From the NCBI GenBank assembly GCA_964020975.1, contig OZ026625.1:6787413-6851412 (forward strand): DNA of 64,000 nt. Direction: 5' to 3'. The translations under genes and the position numbers were made by a program. The stretch's first letter is position 1; the number at the start of each line of letters is the position of its first letter. The DNA is from Hermodice carunculata (Eukaryota > Annelida > Polychaeta > Eunicida > Amphinomidae). Below the pieces are notes generated by a model, which saw nothing but the letters and a program-made list of their open reading frames with translations, did not search any database and was not told the origin of the DNA. Positions 22,150 through 34,319 of this stretch are shown here, piece after piece.

Positions 22150-24740
22150 TAGAATTACATGTATTCATTTGAAAGAAATGATCCCTCATAAGTAAGTAGT
22201 GTTGAAATAAACCCAAACAGAGTAACTGTGTAATTACACATTTTCAGAAAACGTATGATCCATTATTTCTGAACATTTTAAGCATATCCCCCTGAAATTA
22301 AGGCCAAGTCAACAGTTCTCCTCGGCTTGGGTTTGGGATGAAAAAAAGCTGTTGAAATGGGTCATTTTTTTATAGGTTTCATGTATGATTCTCATTCAAT
22401 TAATATTTTTATTGATCCTGATTCATAAAATTTAAATATGGTGGCCGTAGTCTAAAAGGTGCTTTCCATGATATAGGAAACTTCGTTTGTAATTGTTTTG
22501 TTCATCAAAGCATTTTACATCATGAAAGATTGTCATGCCAGGTGCAATACCCAGGCTGACCTATATAAAGGGTACAGTGTTGAGTATTAAGGGCTGGGCA
22601 AGGGTCCGTAAGGCTGTGAGCACCTTGGCTGTTGTTCCCAGATGGCCGTATTTCTCAACATAAGACACGACAGTGACATTCATAAAAAGCCAGAAGAGTC
22701 TTGGACACCGTACTGCCTTGTAAGTATTTTCACGATGCATGAGTATATAAGTTTGTCTCAAAAAGTAGAATGTGCTGCAGGACTTCTGTATCATGGATGT
22801 GCAGAATCTCAGTGTTGTCTGTAGCTTAAAATATAAGGGAGATTTGCCCTCCCCCCCCTTTTTTTTTTTTGCTCTCCGCTCTTTTTCTTTACTCCCTGCC
22901 TTTTTCTTTAGCTCCCTGCCCTTTTCTCCTATGTTTTTTGATACTCTGGGCAATTACATTCATTTTCTCATAAAATTTCAATACAATTTAAACTAATTGG
23001 CAAAAAAATGCATCAATTTATCTATTGACCATGAGTATAAGATACAAATTCAATACTATTTCCATAAAACCAACAAAAAAGCCTGTTTTTAGGACCGCTA
23101 CTTTTGGATGCCCTTTTTGATTGTCATTGTGTGCATTAAAAGTGCCCTTTTAGATGAAAGGTGCCTTGCCCTCCTGAAAAGCTGGGGACAACACTGAATC
23201 TGTCAGCCAAGTTCAATACTGTCCATGTTCTTTCCTGTCGTAAAACATACGCATATACACACAGGCATGCGATTCATGCAGGTGTATGAAGAATAGAAGC
23301 CATATGTGTTGTTAGTACAGCCTCCCTTCCCAAGCTGTCACCTTAAGCGTGACCCAGTGAGAGTGCAAAATGGTGGGACAGGCACTGCTTCATGGCAAGA
23401 AGGGTATCAAAAGTGTTATAGTATGTGTGGATAGTTCTGTACCTCATGTAACATTATTTTGAGTGGGTAAAACAGGTGGTGACTTTGAATTTCAAGGTGT
23501 CTTTCGTCGCAGTGGCATAAGATGGCTTCCTGTTATGCATGTTCCACCTCAGTCTGTGTGACTACACTTACATTTTGTAATAGTGATAATGCAACTAGTG
23601 ACTTGGTGATAGCTGTGCAGCTTGGATTATTATTAGTCTACTGTGAATGCAACTTTTCTTTTACAGCCAAAAGTTTCATTAAGCTTTTTTTCATACATGT
23701 CACAAGCTGTCTTCAGATTTTTCCCTGCGAGATGTACTTGTATGTAATGTGATCAAGTTAGCCCACAAAATCAAGAAGATGGGCTGATTCCTGGATTTTA
23801 CTTACTTTTTAGTCTTTACCTTTCATGCAGCACGTGATTATTGTTGCATCGATTTATTGCAGGCAATATGCAAGTGAAATTTGTAAAACGAAGCAAGGGT
23901 CTGGCTCCGTCCTTTTGTGCTGTATTTGTTTGACCGCTTTCACCCGTCGAGTGGCTTTTCAGGAACTGAACCTTTCAATGGCTGCAGCGCAATACCGTTA
24001 AACCCACAACGTACGTTTGTTACGTCATAATACAGTACGTTGACACCGAAGATGTTGCTAAAAAAGGGTTAGACCTAACATCTTGGGCTAGCTTTGGTGT
24101 TTGCTCTGACTATAGCTATTTACAGTCACACGTCCCTTGTCCAGTGACATGGTGGGACAACATGTATGCAAAATTGCCTAACACTCAGGGGTACTTTTGT
24201 CTCCCAAATGTATTTACGGGAGGAGGCATCCCTGATAGTGTCATAGCATGTCCTAGTGATCAACCTCTGCCCAGTTTATAAAGGAATAAAGCTGGGGAAG
24301 TGAAGGGGTATTTGTTTAAATGTGTATGGAGATATACAATATAGATATATTTCTTGAATGATCATAAAAATATAGGGATATTAATTGAGTACCCCTAAAA
24401 AATATTTAAGTGATATTAATACAAAAGCGACCCTCACTGCTTATACTTACATTTCCCTCTTAATTTTTCTGCTCAATTACACGAAATTTAGAAATGTAAT
24501 ACATAAAATTAAGAGAAACGTCCCGAAACTGATTTACCCAGCATGTTCAAGTGTTAAGGTCCGGAAACCCAGGTGGGCGTGGCTTATTGGAATATGGGCG
24601 GGACACTTGTGTTATGGTCCCATAACACACATGGCTACTGTGTTATGGTCTAATAACACACCAGGCTCTCTCCTACACTTGCAATGTTAAAAGTTAGATT
24701 GAATGTAAATATTAATACATAAAACTTTATAAACCATCAA
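22150..24740. other. No recognisable gene
   Basis: A T-rich tract at 22848-22930 gives Lys-rich spurious frames on the minus strand. A patch at 23880-24060 has more CpG and an ATF-like TTACGTCATAA at 24019. It could be the 5' region of the NUP42-like gene or of the plus-strand gene, but I found no exon with the CCCH finger. Confidence 0.4.
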
Positions 24741-24744
24741 ATTA

Positions 24745-25116
24745 AGGCCAATTTGACACTGAACATAATCTTCATGATAGCTATTCAGCTGTCATACCTA
24801 GGACTTTCAATATTGGACGTTGTGATGGTTGTCCATGTAGGGGACTAAGTGGAAAGTATGGGAAGTACAGGCCAATTTGACACTGAACATAATCTTCATG
24901 ATAGCTATTCAGCTGTCATACCTAGGACTTTCAATATTGGACGTTGTGATGGTTGTCCATGTAGGGGACTAAGTGGAAAGTATGGGAAGTACAGGCCAAT
25001 TTGACACTGAACATAATCTTCATGATAGCTATTCAGCTGTCATACCTAGGACTTTCAATATTGGACGTTGTGATGGTTGTCCATGTAGGGGACTAAGTGG
25101 AAAATATGGGAAGTAC
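24745..25116. repeat. Tandem array, 3 x 124 bp
   Basis: The unit AGGCCAATTTGACACTGAAC... starts at 24745, 24869 and 24993. Copies differ by only one or two bases, so the array is young. It contains no open frame worth reporting. 25117-25858 next to it shows nothing I recognise. Confidence 0.95.
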
Positions 25117-25858
25117 AGTTATATGGCCATTTTACTTTTTACTGGATAACCTAAGAACTATTTCAGCTAGATGTTGCACGCACATGATGACATAATTGTA
25201 TGAGGGCCACACATTGAGACTGCAGTTGATGACTTTTGACAGACCTGTAGTGCCTCAGGTTACATTGGCCAGGCCTGTGCATGCAAAGTCAGCTACCCAG
25301 AGAATAGGGTGTATTGATATTTAAATGCGGTCCTACTCTAATACCCATTGAGCAAAAGAGGAAGCCACCTGCATCAGGGCAGATCCATGTATTTAGCATG
25401 GTCAAAAGTACTTTCTGAATAAAATAAACAACACGGGCACAGAATAATCTTAAGAAAATGTATTAAAATGTATGTGAAACATAAAGGATGCCTAAATTGA
25501 TTAGGAATTGGCTCTCTTTAGGTTGGGAAGGCGTTATTTATGGATGTTTATGTAGTATATGATACAAATCTGCCCTGATCATGGTGGAAGCATAAGTCTG
25601 TTGCCCCGGCAACACAGGAAGTGAGCAGGCTCGCAGTTAAATATCAATATCTCCTGTTGTCCCAGTAGTCTACTTTTTTTTAAATAATAAAATGCTGAAC
25701 CATCTTTCAGTGGTCACGGTAAAGAGCAATCCAAGACTCAAAGGGCACAAAAAAATTTTCAAAACAAAGTTGTTTATGAAATACATGTTATTGCAATAAA
25801 CAGGAAAAATAGCATTGTCTTAATTCCAATCATACTTTTAAATTTGTATGTTTTCTAG

Positions 25859-27741
25859 ATTGAAGAAAGCATTCATCCACACAAAATACAAACTATGTCA
25901 CTAGAAGAGGAGATTCAACAGGAAGCTGAATATTACATTAATTTTACTGCGCGGGGGCTGAGAGAGCAAGACCAGGAAAACCAAAGGCGTTGTCTGTTAT
26001 GAAGAGTCTACGGCACACAAATCTCTTGAAAAATTACTCTCGTTCCCAAGACTGAAGACTTATTGCAAAGACGTTGGTACACTAAGGTTTGTGGCTAGCT
26101 ATTAACATGCAATGAACTTGCCTTCAAGGAATGTTAGTTTTTATTCAGCCTTTGTAACTTTGGATATTTAAGTTTAACTCAGGCAGTAAATAACAACCTT
26201 TGTTGCTGAAACACATATGGCATCAAGAAATTGATGATCAAAGTACACTTCATGTAACCAAAATCTGACCAACGTATCTAACATGAATGTCAACTGTAAA
26301 TTTAGCTTTCGCTCTCCCTTGTCAGCTATCAGGACTTGTAGTTTTTGGTCAATATGGTACGTAGACCCCCCATGTTAAGTTCGGACAGGTTTCAGATATT
26401 TCTTTGATTTTTGTGTTTGGATCAGAATTTGAAAAGTTTTACATATATGACAGATAAATTATATACCAAAATCAGTCGGAATCACAAAATGAAAGGAAAA
26501 ATATATTTTGGGCTGTAGATTGCCATAACTTGGTTTTGCACCAACTTTCAAAAGTTTGATTTACTGTTTTCATACTTACAGACTAAAATATGCAATTTAA
26601 TGATGCCTCTTTTGAATTAAGAGTGAGTCAGCACATTTTTCTTGGCATGGGGCATAAGATCTTGATGGGTCTTATATGCAATTCCCAGACAAATTGTTTT
26701 TCATTACTGTTGAAATTAGTTGAAAACAATGAAGCAGACGACATTTGACCACCAGTCCGTTTTGGCCAGTTAGAGGGGAAAAGGGTGAATGGAAGGATTT
26801 ATAATGCTGGTCTAGTGCCTGAACATCAACATAGCACAGCTTATCTAGGTAAAATGATGCCATAATTATTATTATGTTCTTCATTTATTTTAAATTCAGA
26901 TTTTTCAGCATGAATAAAATTGTTTGTATTCAATACGGTGGAAACATCAAGAAAAGTGCAATGAGAACATTGCATTTCAGGATCCGTTATAAAGTTCTAT
27001 TTCTTCCACAAGAGCAAGATCAGAATGATATACAGGGGAACCTGCTATTTCAGACCACCCTTAATGCCAGATAAAAGTGGTCACATATGACTGGTGATCT
27101 TTCACTGCAGGTAAGCTAGCAAAGAAATTAAAGGCCATTGTCATGAAGTGGTGGTCTTAAAAGCTAGTGCGGTCTTTCACGACATAAGGTTATTAAAGCA
27201 GGTACATGTACCACTGTACATGTGTAGTATGAAAATGGTTTATTTGGGGGTGATTTTGCGCAAATCGACAATCTTGAGTTTCCTGTTGTCAAACATTACA
27301 GGGACATACAAGTAAGTGGCATATCACATAATTTCAAATAATGTTTTGGTCCCATAAACTTTTACTGTTAACACAGGACTTTTTTGTGGTAAAAACAAAA
27401 TCTCTCATATATTTGTCTCTTCAGCTGAACATCCATCACTAAGAATGATTTTTGTCTGTTGAAGGTGTTGGACATGATTGAATTGCAGACAAAATAGTAA
27501 TTCTTACTTTTTCCTTTTTCACAGGAAGGTGCTTGTTGGCTGTCGATATAAACTGACAGAAGACCTGTCAAATGTTGTCTACCGCATAGAAGAGGAAAGA
27601 GACGATGAAGGGCTGGAGTGTGAGCCATGGGACGACACCAAGGAACCTGACTTTTGTTCACCATTGGAACTCAGTTCTGATACTGTCAATGTCCGAGCCT
27701 CCCAGACATCTTTACCTAGTCAGTGGGAAAGTGGCGGCTAG
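25859..27741 (+). CDS. Probable unrecognised plus-strand gene, last two exons
   Basis: The last exon, 27525-27741, follows TTTTTCACAG and encodes KVLVGCRYKLTEDLSN, VVYRIEEERDDEG, then an acidic and Ser-rich tail to a TAG stop. An exon ending at 26087 (AAG|GTTTGT) reads SLEKLLSFPRLKTYCKDVG and joins it in phase. Upstream, after TTTTCTAG at 25858, another frame reads MSLEEEIQQEAEYYINFTAR. The two frames overlap near 25955-26000, so either a frameshift or an unseen splice separates them. AATAAA lies at 27983. I do not recognise the protein. Confidence 0.45.
27033..27216. mobile_element. TA-flanked miniature inverted-repeat element, copy D
   Basis: 184 bp between TA dinucleotides, in the intron before the last exon of the plus-strand gene. 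It begins CAGGGGAACCTGCTATTTCA and its far end in reverse complement begins CAGTGGTACATGTACCTGCT. GACCACC and GTGGTC words are shared with copies A and C. Confidence 0.65.
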
Positions 27742-28086
27742 TTCTCAGATGCTGAAGATGACTGGAGCTGAATGACACAAGATACCTGTAGAGGAGGGTG
27801 TGGCATCATCAGTTACTTATGAGTGATGGTGCAACTGACAAACAGGACAGAATTCAGGGGCAGGTCTAGGATATATTTGGGGGGTGCGTTCCTCAAAACT
27901 TTCACGATCGGTATAGCATGGTCAACATGTGACTATCACTAAGAGAGGCCAGCCCCCTTCTTATGATAGCAACATTTTGCAAAATAAAGGGGAAAATGAC
28001 TCTTTCCGGTGCTTTTAACAGTTAAATTTATCTTATAATGAAACAAAAGGTCAGCATAAGTTGATTAACTATTTATTATCAATCAT

Positions 28087-28087
<1 letters not shown>

Positions 28088-28165
<78 letters not shown>

Positions 28166-28166
28166 T
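28088..28166. repeat. (GA)n microsatellite
   Basis: About 39 GA units with one interruption near the right end. Confidence 0.95.
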
Positions 28167-28617
28167 ATTCTTTTGATTAAAATTTTATTCAGTTCCTTTT
28201 TCTTTTTCTTTGTTACATTTATTTTTTTTCATAGTGAATAGTAGTTTTTTTAACCCCATGAACCCCCTTTAGATCCACCATAGGAATTTATACTGACTTT
28301 ATAGTATGTAAAGAGGAAAAAATATTCTCAAACATTACAAAAAGTGGTAACGTTGTATTATATGAAGCACAGTGCAGTTTATGATGTGATATGTGTAGTG
28401 CACATTCACGTCAGAAAAACTTTCTGTGAAAAATTACTCATTTTGTGTTTTAAATCAAACCAGGCTGCATTTATTTCATATTGAAATAAGTTATTCAGAT
28501 GTACATGTATAACTTAAGCACTATTTTATGCAGAAGAGTGTGTTTTAAACCCCAATTACAAACAGTAGTTGTATGGCAAGATATTTTAGTACAGAATGCA
28601 TGGTTATTTTCACTGCA

Positions 28618-28663
28618 GGTAGTGACACCTGGAATGCACATAAAATAGACAGGTGTCGCTACC
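28618..28663. repeat. Hairpin, 13-bp stem with one mismatch
   Basis: GGTAGTGACACCT and AGGTGTCGCTACC face each other across a 20-base loop. It has no obvious partner feature. 28170-29350 otherwise shows no gene. Confidence 0.55.
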
Positions 28664-29352
28664 TCATGCATCTGCGGTCCTAATAAATGGCACTGTACTG
28701 AAGACAGATCATTTACACATAATTATGATAAGTGATGGGAGACTATCTTTGTTACTGGTAAAGGTAACATTACAAGTGATAGTCAAGCAATGGGTCATAC
28801 ATGTATTTTTTCCTATACAATGTAAAATTTCCAAAGAAACCCAAGCTTTCATGTTTCAAGATACATGTTAACTTTGACCCTTTCCCCTTTGAATTAACCC
28901 ATTTCTGGTCAGAGCATGACTGAGTCAATAGCTTTCCTAGGCACGGCTGGGTACATTGCATCCAACCCACACCAAAGAAAGCTATGGACGTGGGGCGTGC
29001 GGTCATGAATGGGCTTGTATACAAATATCATCAGACTTGTTTTGTAGGAACAAGAAATTTGAGTAAAAACATTTTGGTAGAAGACAATTTACATCCGGAC
29101 ACTTTTGTTTTTGATAATTATGTAGATGGGGAGAAAGTTATCAGTCATGGACGGTACAGTCTGAATGGACTGGCTTGAACCAATGATTGTTGGGGTTATG
29201 TGCGAGTCTCATGAGTAGAGTGTACGGTCCCATGTTTTGTCTCCCACCAGCAGGTGGCATAGAAGCACATGGGTATGGTCTGATGGGAGTATATCTGTTA
29301 GTCCATGTGGGTTTCTATTCTCCCGGCTTTGTGATGTTGCCTTTTTATTAAT

Positions 29353-30600
29353 ACAGTGGGAACCAGGCAAGACCAGTGACAGAAAATCCCCGTAGCAGGA
29401 AACAGCCAGACCGGTTTCGAATTGCAGCGATTCTCATCAGTGACAGTTGGAACACCATTGACCGCTGCTTATATAGCAGGGGGTAATATTGCTAACGTAC
29501 GTTGAACAAATGTCACTTAGGGAGCACGTTCATAATGAGTGCTGAGGCCTACCAGTCAAACCGTCAAAATAGACGGGTTTATCATAACGTCTCATGAGCC
29601 TGATGAAGTCACATAGTAGAGTAACCAGAGCTTGGTTACTGGAAGGACTAGTGTTAGTTACCACACAGAGTACATTTGTCAAAAGCCATGTCAGGGAGAG
29701 AACACTCCCATTCTGGCTAAAGGAATGAAGAGCATGTTGGTATCTCAAAGCTAGCATGAAACATAGGGATTTATCGGTGTTCCAGGGGTCAATTTATGGA
29801 GTGGTTGATCAAGTGTTATGATGTGCTATGTATTGATACAGTGTTCCCTGTCTTAAAGACCTCTTCTAGGAATTGCCAGAAATATGATCTCTGGAAGCAG
29901 CTGGTCTGTCAGTCATGTAAAATGTGTAAATAACATGCAAATACCTGGGCAAAGTATCTTAAAAGGTGGTCTCATGTTGCATTGGTTTTACAAGACATGG
30001 AACACAAGGAAAACTGGTGACACGAGTCTTATTCTAACGTGGAAAGGGGTTAATGAAACAATGTATTTTGCATGAAAAGCACAGTTTTCAGGTAGTATAA
30101 CTGTAACAAATTATGCGATGTTGTGACATTGTTTATTTTAGGTAAATCATGCTTCATGAAAGTTTTTTAGGTGATACATGAGTGCATGTTCTGATGATTG
30201 CAGGTGGCATGTGTGAATTTAAAATAAACGGTGATCATCATATTTATAAGTTTTGCACATTATTAATGATCTATATAATCTGATGGCTAAATGCAATGGA
30301 CCAAATCATTAAACCTTTACCAGAGGTTGGATCACATTTTGTAATTAATACATTTGTGAAATAAAACATTCTGAGCACATAGTAAATGAACAGAGTAAAT
30401 CATTTATTTGTGTATTTTAGTGGTATAATAAGCTTGTCAAAATGTGATATTTTCCTCCATGTTTGCTGTGTATATGTAGTCATAAATACACTAAAAGGCA
30501 ATTCAAATAAGTAGGCCAGAAACTGAGAAAAGTAGTTCAGAAGTTTGGTATGGTTGACAAAAGGCCATGTCAGATGGGATAACAGCACCTACCACCTATG
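29353..30600. other. No gene; two half-recognised TA-CAGTG element starts
   Basis: TACAGTGGGAACCAGGCAAG at 29353 and TACAGTGTTCCCTGTCTTAA at 29837 resemble the left ends of the miniature family, including GACC words after them. I could not find a matching right end for either, so they may be decayed or truncated. Confidence 0.35.
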
Positions 30601-30639
30601 TCACATGAATTAATGGACCAATGAGTAAGTTTGGATTTT

Positions 30640-32030
30640 TTATAAGTTCAGCTGACTTGCCATTGTCTGTCAGACAAGCTTATAGGATGGCCTGTCGTAT
30701 GTCCTTCAACAATTCACATTTTGGACTTCTTATAAACCATCAGCCAAATTGACTTCAAACTTGGTGGGGATTTACCTTGGTTGGCTCTATACCAAGTTTG
30801 TTCAAATGGTAACACTTCAGTGAGTTTTGGATTTTTATGAATTTTCTTGTCCTTGTTGGGAGCAAATTTGAAAAAAATCTTCTCTAAAGCCGCTCACCCA
30901 ATTGCTTTGATATCACACAGGAAGACTTGTAGGGACTCCCAGTTCTTAATTTGTTCACTAGGTAGTGCTGCAATTTTTTCCTATTTTTTATGATATTTTG
31001 GTGTGTTGTTGCCATTTTCAACCTCTTCTTCCCCAGAACTGTCACTCACACCAAGCTGAAACGTGGTGGAAATGTTCTTGTGGAAGGGTCAAACTAAGTT
31101 TTTCACTAGGTGGCACTTCTATGGACCCTTGACTTTCAACAATTTTTTCAGTCGGGGTACTTATCGGTAAATGCACCTTTCGTGTTAATTACCATGCAAG
31201 TCAAAGGGCATTCTAATGGACTCGTAGTTCTTGATTTGTTCACAAGGTCGCACTGCAAATTCTATTTTTGTTTTGTTTTTTTCTGTGTATTCACTATTTT
31301 TGACTTCTCCAAAACCGTCACTCAGATTGAACTGACACTTAGTGCATATGTTCCTTGTGAGAGGGTCAAACAAAGTTGTTCACTAGGTGACACTGCTGTG
31401 GATTTCTGATTTTTAACGATTTTTTAAATTCGGGTACCTATCGTAAAATGCAGTTTTTGTATTGATTGCTATGTATGCCAATGGGCATTCTAATGCTGAT
31501 TCACATTTTGGACTTCTCTGAAGAAACTGTGAGTCAGATTGAATTCAAACTTGCTAGCAATCTACCTTGGGTGGGTCTCTACCAGACTTGTACAAATGGT
31601 CAAGCTCCAGTGAATTTTTTATTATTTGTGTGAATTTTTAAAAGAAAATCTTTGAAAGAGTTTAAATAGTGAAAAAGTGAAAAAGTTTTACATGGGAGTT
31701 TCTTGTAATGGTTATAACTTAAATAGTTTTAGCTAGGTTTGTGTGAAGCTTGGTAGGGATGTACATGTACCTATTTTGTGCTAGTGGTCATGACTCAGTG
31801 ATTCATGCATTATTTATGATTTTTTTTTGTTCTTTTTGGGGCAAATTTTAAAAATATTCTGCGAATTAGGATGGCCAATTGCTTGGGAATTGCACAGGGA
31901 CACCTCTTGCAACTCCTGGATGATTTGCTGGTGGGGTTTTGAGGATGATTTACTAGTGGTGTTTTGACTGTTGTATATGATACAAGTGATGAGCCCCATT
32001 ATAGAGCAAGGACCACTTTGAGACCTAAGC
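30640..32030 (+). repeat. Old dispersed repeat with internal near-repeats
   Basis: Words such as CACATTTTGGACTTCT, TTGTTCACTAGGT, ACCTTGGTTGGCTCTATACC and GGGTCAAAC(A/T)AAGTT recur two or three times across the stretch with divergence. A reverse copy is at 12240-12590. No coding frame is convincing. Confidence 0.7.
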
Positions 32031-32347
32031 CACCATGACGATGTCACCAATTACTTCATTGCCTTCTTTACACAATAAACTTTTTGTTTCAAGTTTTGCT
32101 CGACGTTTAATAAGTAAAATGACCAGCATTACCCCTCACATACACGTGCATCAAGCATGTCAAGGTCCAAAGGGAAAAGCACTAAAGAGGAGAGAAAGTA
32201 GACCTAAGGAACGTATATTGGCTCATATACAAGTATATATTTAAAGTGACACAAACCCCATAGAGAAGGTAAATATATATTTTTCTTGTAATGTAGGACT
32301 TTTTTTCCCTCCTCCCCTCTTGATGTTGAGAAGAAAATCGTAAAGCA

Positions 32348-32579
32348 ATTTTACCTGACATACACAAGATGCCTGTCATTGACAACACATCTGAGTTAAC
32401 ATATAACGGTAAGACCTACAGAAATATAAAGGAACTTAGGTCAGTTATTATGCTCCATTTGGTCGAAACCATTAAAGGTGTGTATATCTTTAGCACGAAA
32501 CCTTTGCACACAGATGGCACTTTAAACGGATAAAGAAAATACACGTTTACGGAGTCCCTTCTGAACTAAGAAGTTCCAT
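32348..32579. repeat. Left member of a diverged direct repeat flanking the BEL/Pao fossil
   Basis: TGCCTGTCATTGACAACACA... to ...AAGAAAATACACGTTTA matches 39270-39521 in the same orientation, with many differences. The pair could be the element's worn long terminal repeats, or two copies of an unrelated repeat. The distance on the left (about 1.8 kb from the last recognised part) leaves this open. Confidence 0.5.
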
Positions 32580-33189
32580 TCTTGCATGTTTGTGAACTAC
32601 TACTTATAATCAAGATACTGTTCACTTCCAAACAAAATTCGCAAGCAGACAGAGAAAGTACAACTTTCCTAGACACGTATATCATATACCTATTACAGAT
32701 GACTTGCATTGAATGACCACTTCACGTGTACTGCAGTCACAGCACCACCGCATAACAAAGATGTAAACGTATTGATATGATTCAGAAACAAAATGTTCTA
32801 TGTCTTTCTAATAAACCTCAAGAAAATTAACATCAGCTATGAGGCTCCCAGCTGTTGTGGAAAACATCTATATTTCCAGAAACAAATATTCATCAATGCT
32901 ACATTCAGCATCCCTTCTCATCCGGCCAGAACCAGTTCCAGACCCACATGCGATCATGCAACTATATTGTTTTTACGCTACATGGGAGACACTCCTTGGT
33001 AGTAAAAAATTAGGGACACTGCATGATATCATATTGAATTAAAACTATTGTCACTCCACTACAAACAAAAAATAACTAGAAAAGAAGATTTGCTTCAAAG
33101 CAAATCTGTCTGTGTGCCTTCAAAAGTTGTAAATATTAAATGCTACAACTTTTATCCTTTGGTACTTCACATTACATTAAGCTTATGGC

Positions 33190-33840
33190 TGCATGCAAAT
33201 TTCAGGTTCCAAATGACTTTGACCTTTACAGGTCACATGTAAATTGCGCATTGTTACAATATCCACAATTTAAGCCCTACATGAACCAGATCGGAGGAAG
33301 ATTGGCCAAGTTATGGCAAGATAAAACTTTCAAAGGGCCAAATGACCTTGACCTTTGCCCTTTTGAGCTTACATGTTCTTATAAATGTACAGTGATGCAA
33401 TACCCACAGTTCGAGTCCAACATGATAAGAATTGGATGAAAATTGGCGAAGTTATGACTGGATGAAGCTTTCAACGGTCCAAATGACCTTGACCGCTGAA
33501 TTTAAGAGGTGACCTGTGATAAGAATTGGATGAAAATTGGCGAAGTTATGACTGGATAAAGCTTTCAAAGGTCCAAATGACCTTGCCCTCTGAATTTTAG
33601 AGGTGACCTGTAGCTTTCAAAAATGTGCAGGGCTACAATAGCTACAATGTGAGCCCAACATGATCAAAATTGGAAAAAGTTTACCTAGTTATGGCTAGAA
33701 GAAAGCCACTATCGAAAGTGGCCTTTGACCTTGACATGACCTTTGACCTTGAGATGACCTCAAAAATGACATGTTGGCTTAAAATTGACCTTTGACCTTG
33801 ACATGATCTTGACATTTGAGGTGACCTTTACCTTGCTATG
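33190..33840. repeat. Repeat array rich in TGACCTTGACC words, with a 2 x 94 bp duplication
   Basis: GATAAGAATTGGATGAAAAT starts at 33424 and again at 33518, a 94-bp period. Before and after it, TGACCTTGACCTTTG-type words recur many times. Such motifs equal nuclear-receptor half sites, though here they come with the repeat and need not be functional. The ORFs across it are repeat artefacts. Confidence 0.75.
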
Positions 33841-34319
33841 ATCGAACTCCAATACACTCGGAACCATATCTTCTATAGTGTATAAGATATTGAAGATTTA
33901 AAACTTTAATTAGCCCTCATCTGTATAATATTGAAAAACATGATCTCTCATTATAAAAAGGTCAGACTGTATCTATAGAAGTACAATTGTGCCAAATGTG
34001 GAGTTTCTAAATGTAATACTTATCAAATGAAATGTCGGACAAATTTACCTGTAAAGAAAGAAAGAAAGAAAGAATTCCTAGAAAAATAATATGTCTGTGC
34101 AGACATAAACATATTTTGTTTACGTTACCCTCACCTTTGCCTCCAACACACTGGCCCCCTAAATGATTCTTGTCACTAATCATTTACCATCAGTGAAACA
34201 GTTGCTCGGGTTAATTTTATCTTTCTGAATTTACTGCTGCTTCCAACAAATATAGTTTGTGCACTGGCCTTTCAAATTCTCCCATCCTTGTTTTTGACAC
34301 ACAGAGTTTGTGACATAAC

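Noticed and set aside
22561-22953. Lys-rich 130-codon frame on the minus strand
   Set aside because: It is driven by a T-rich tract and has no splice sites or recognisable domain.
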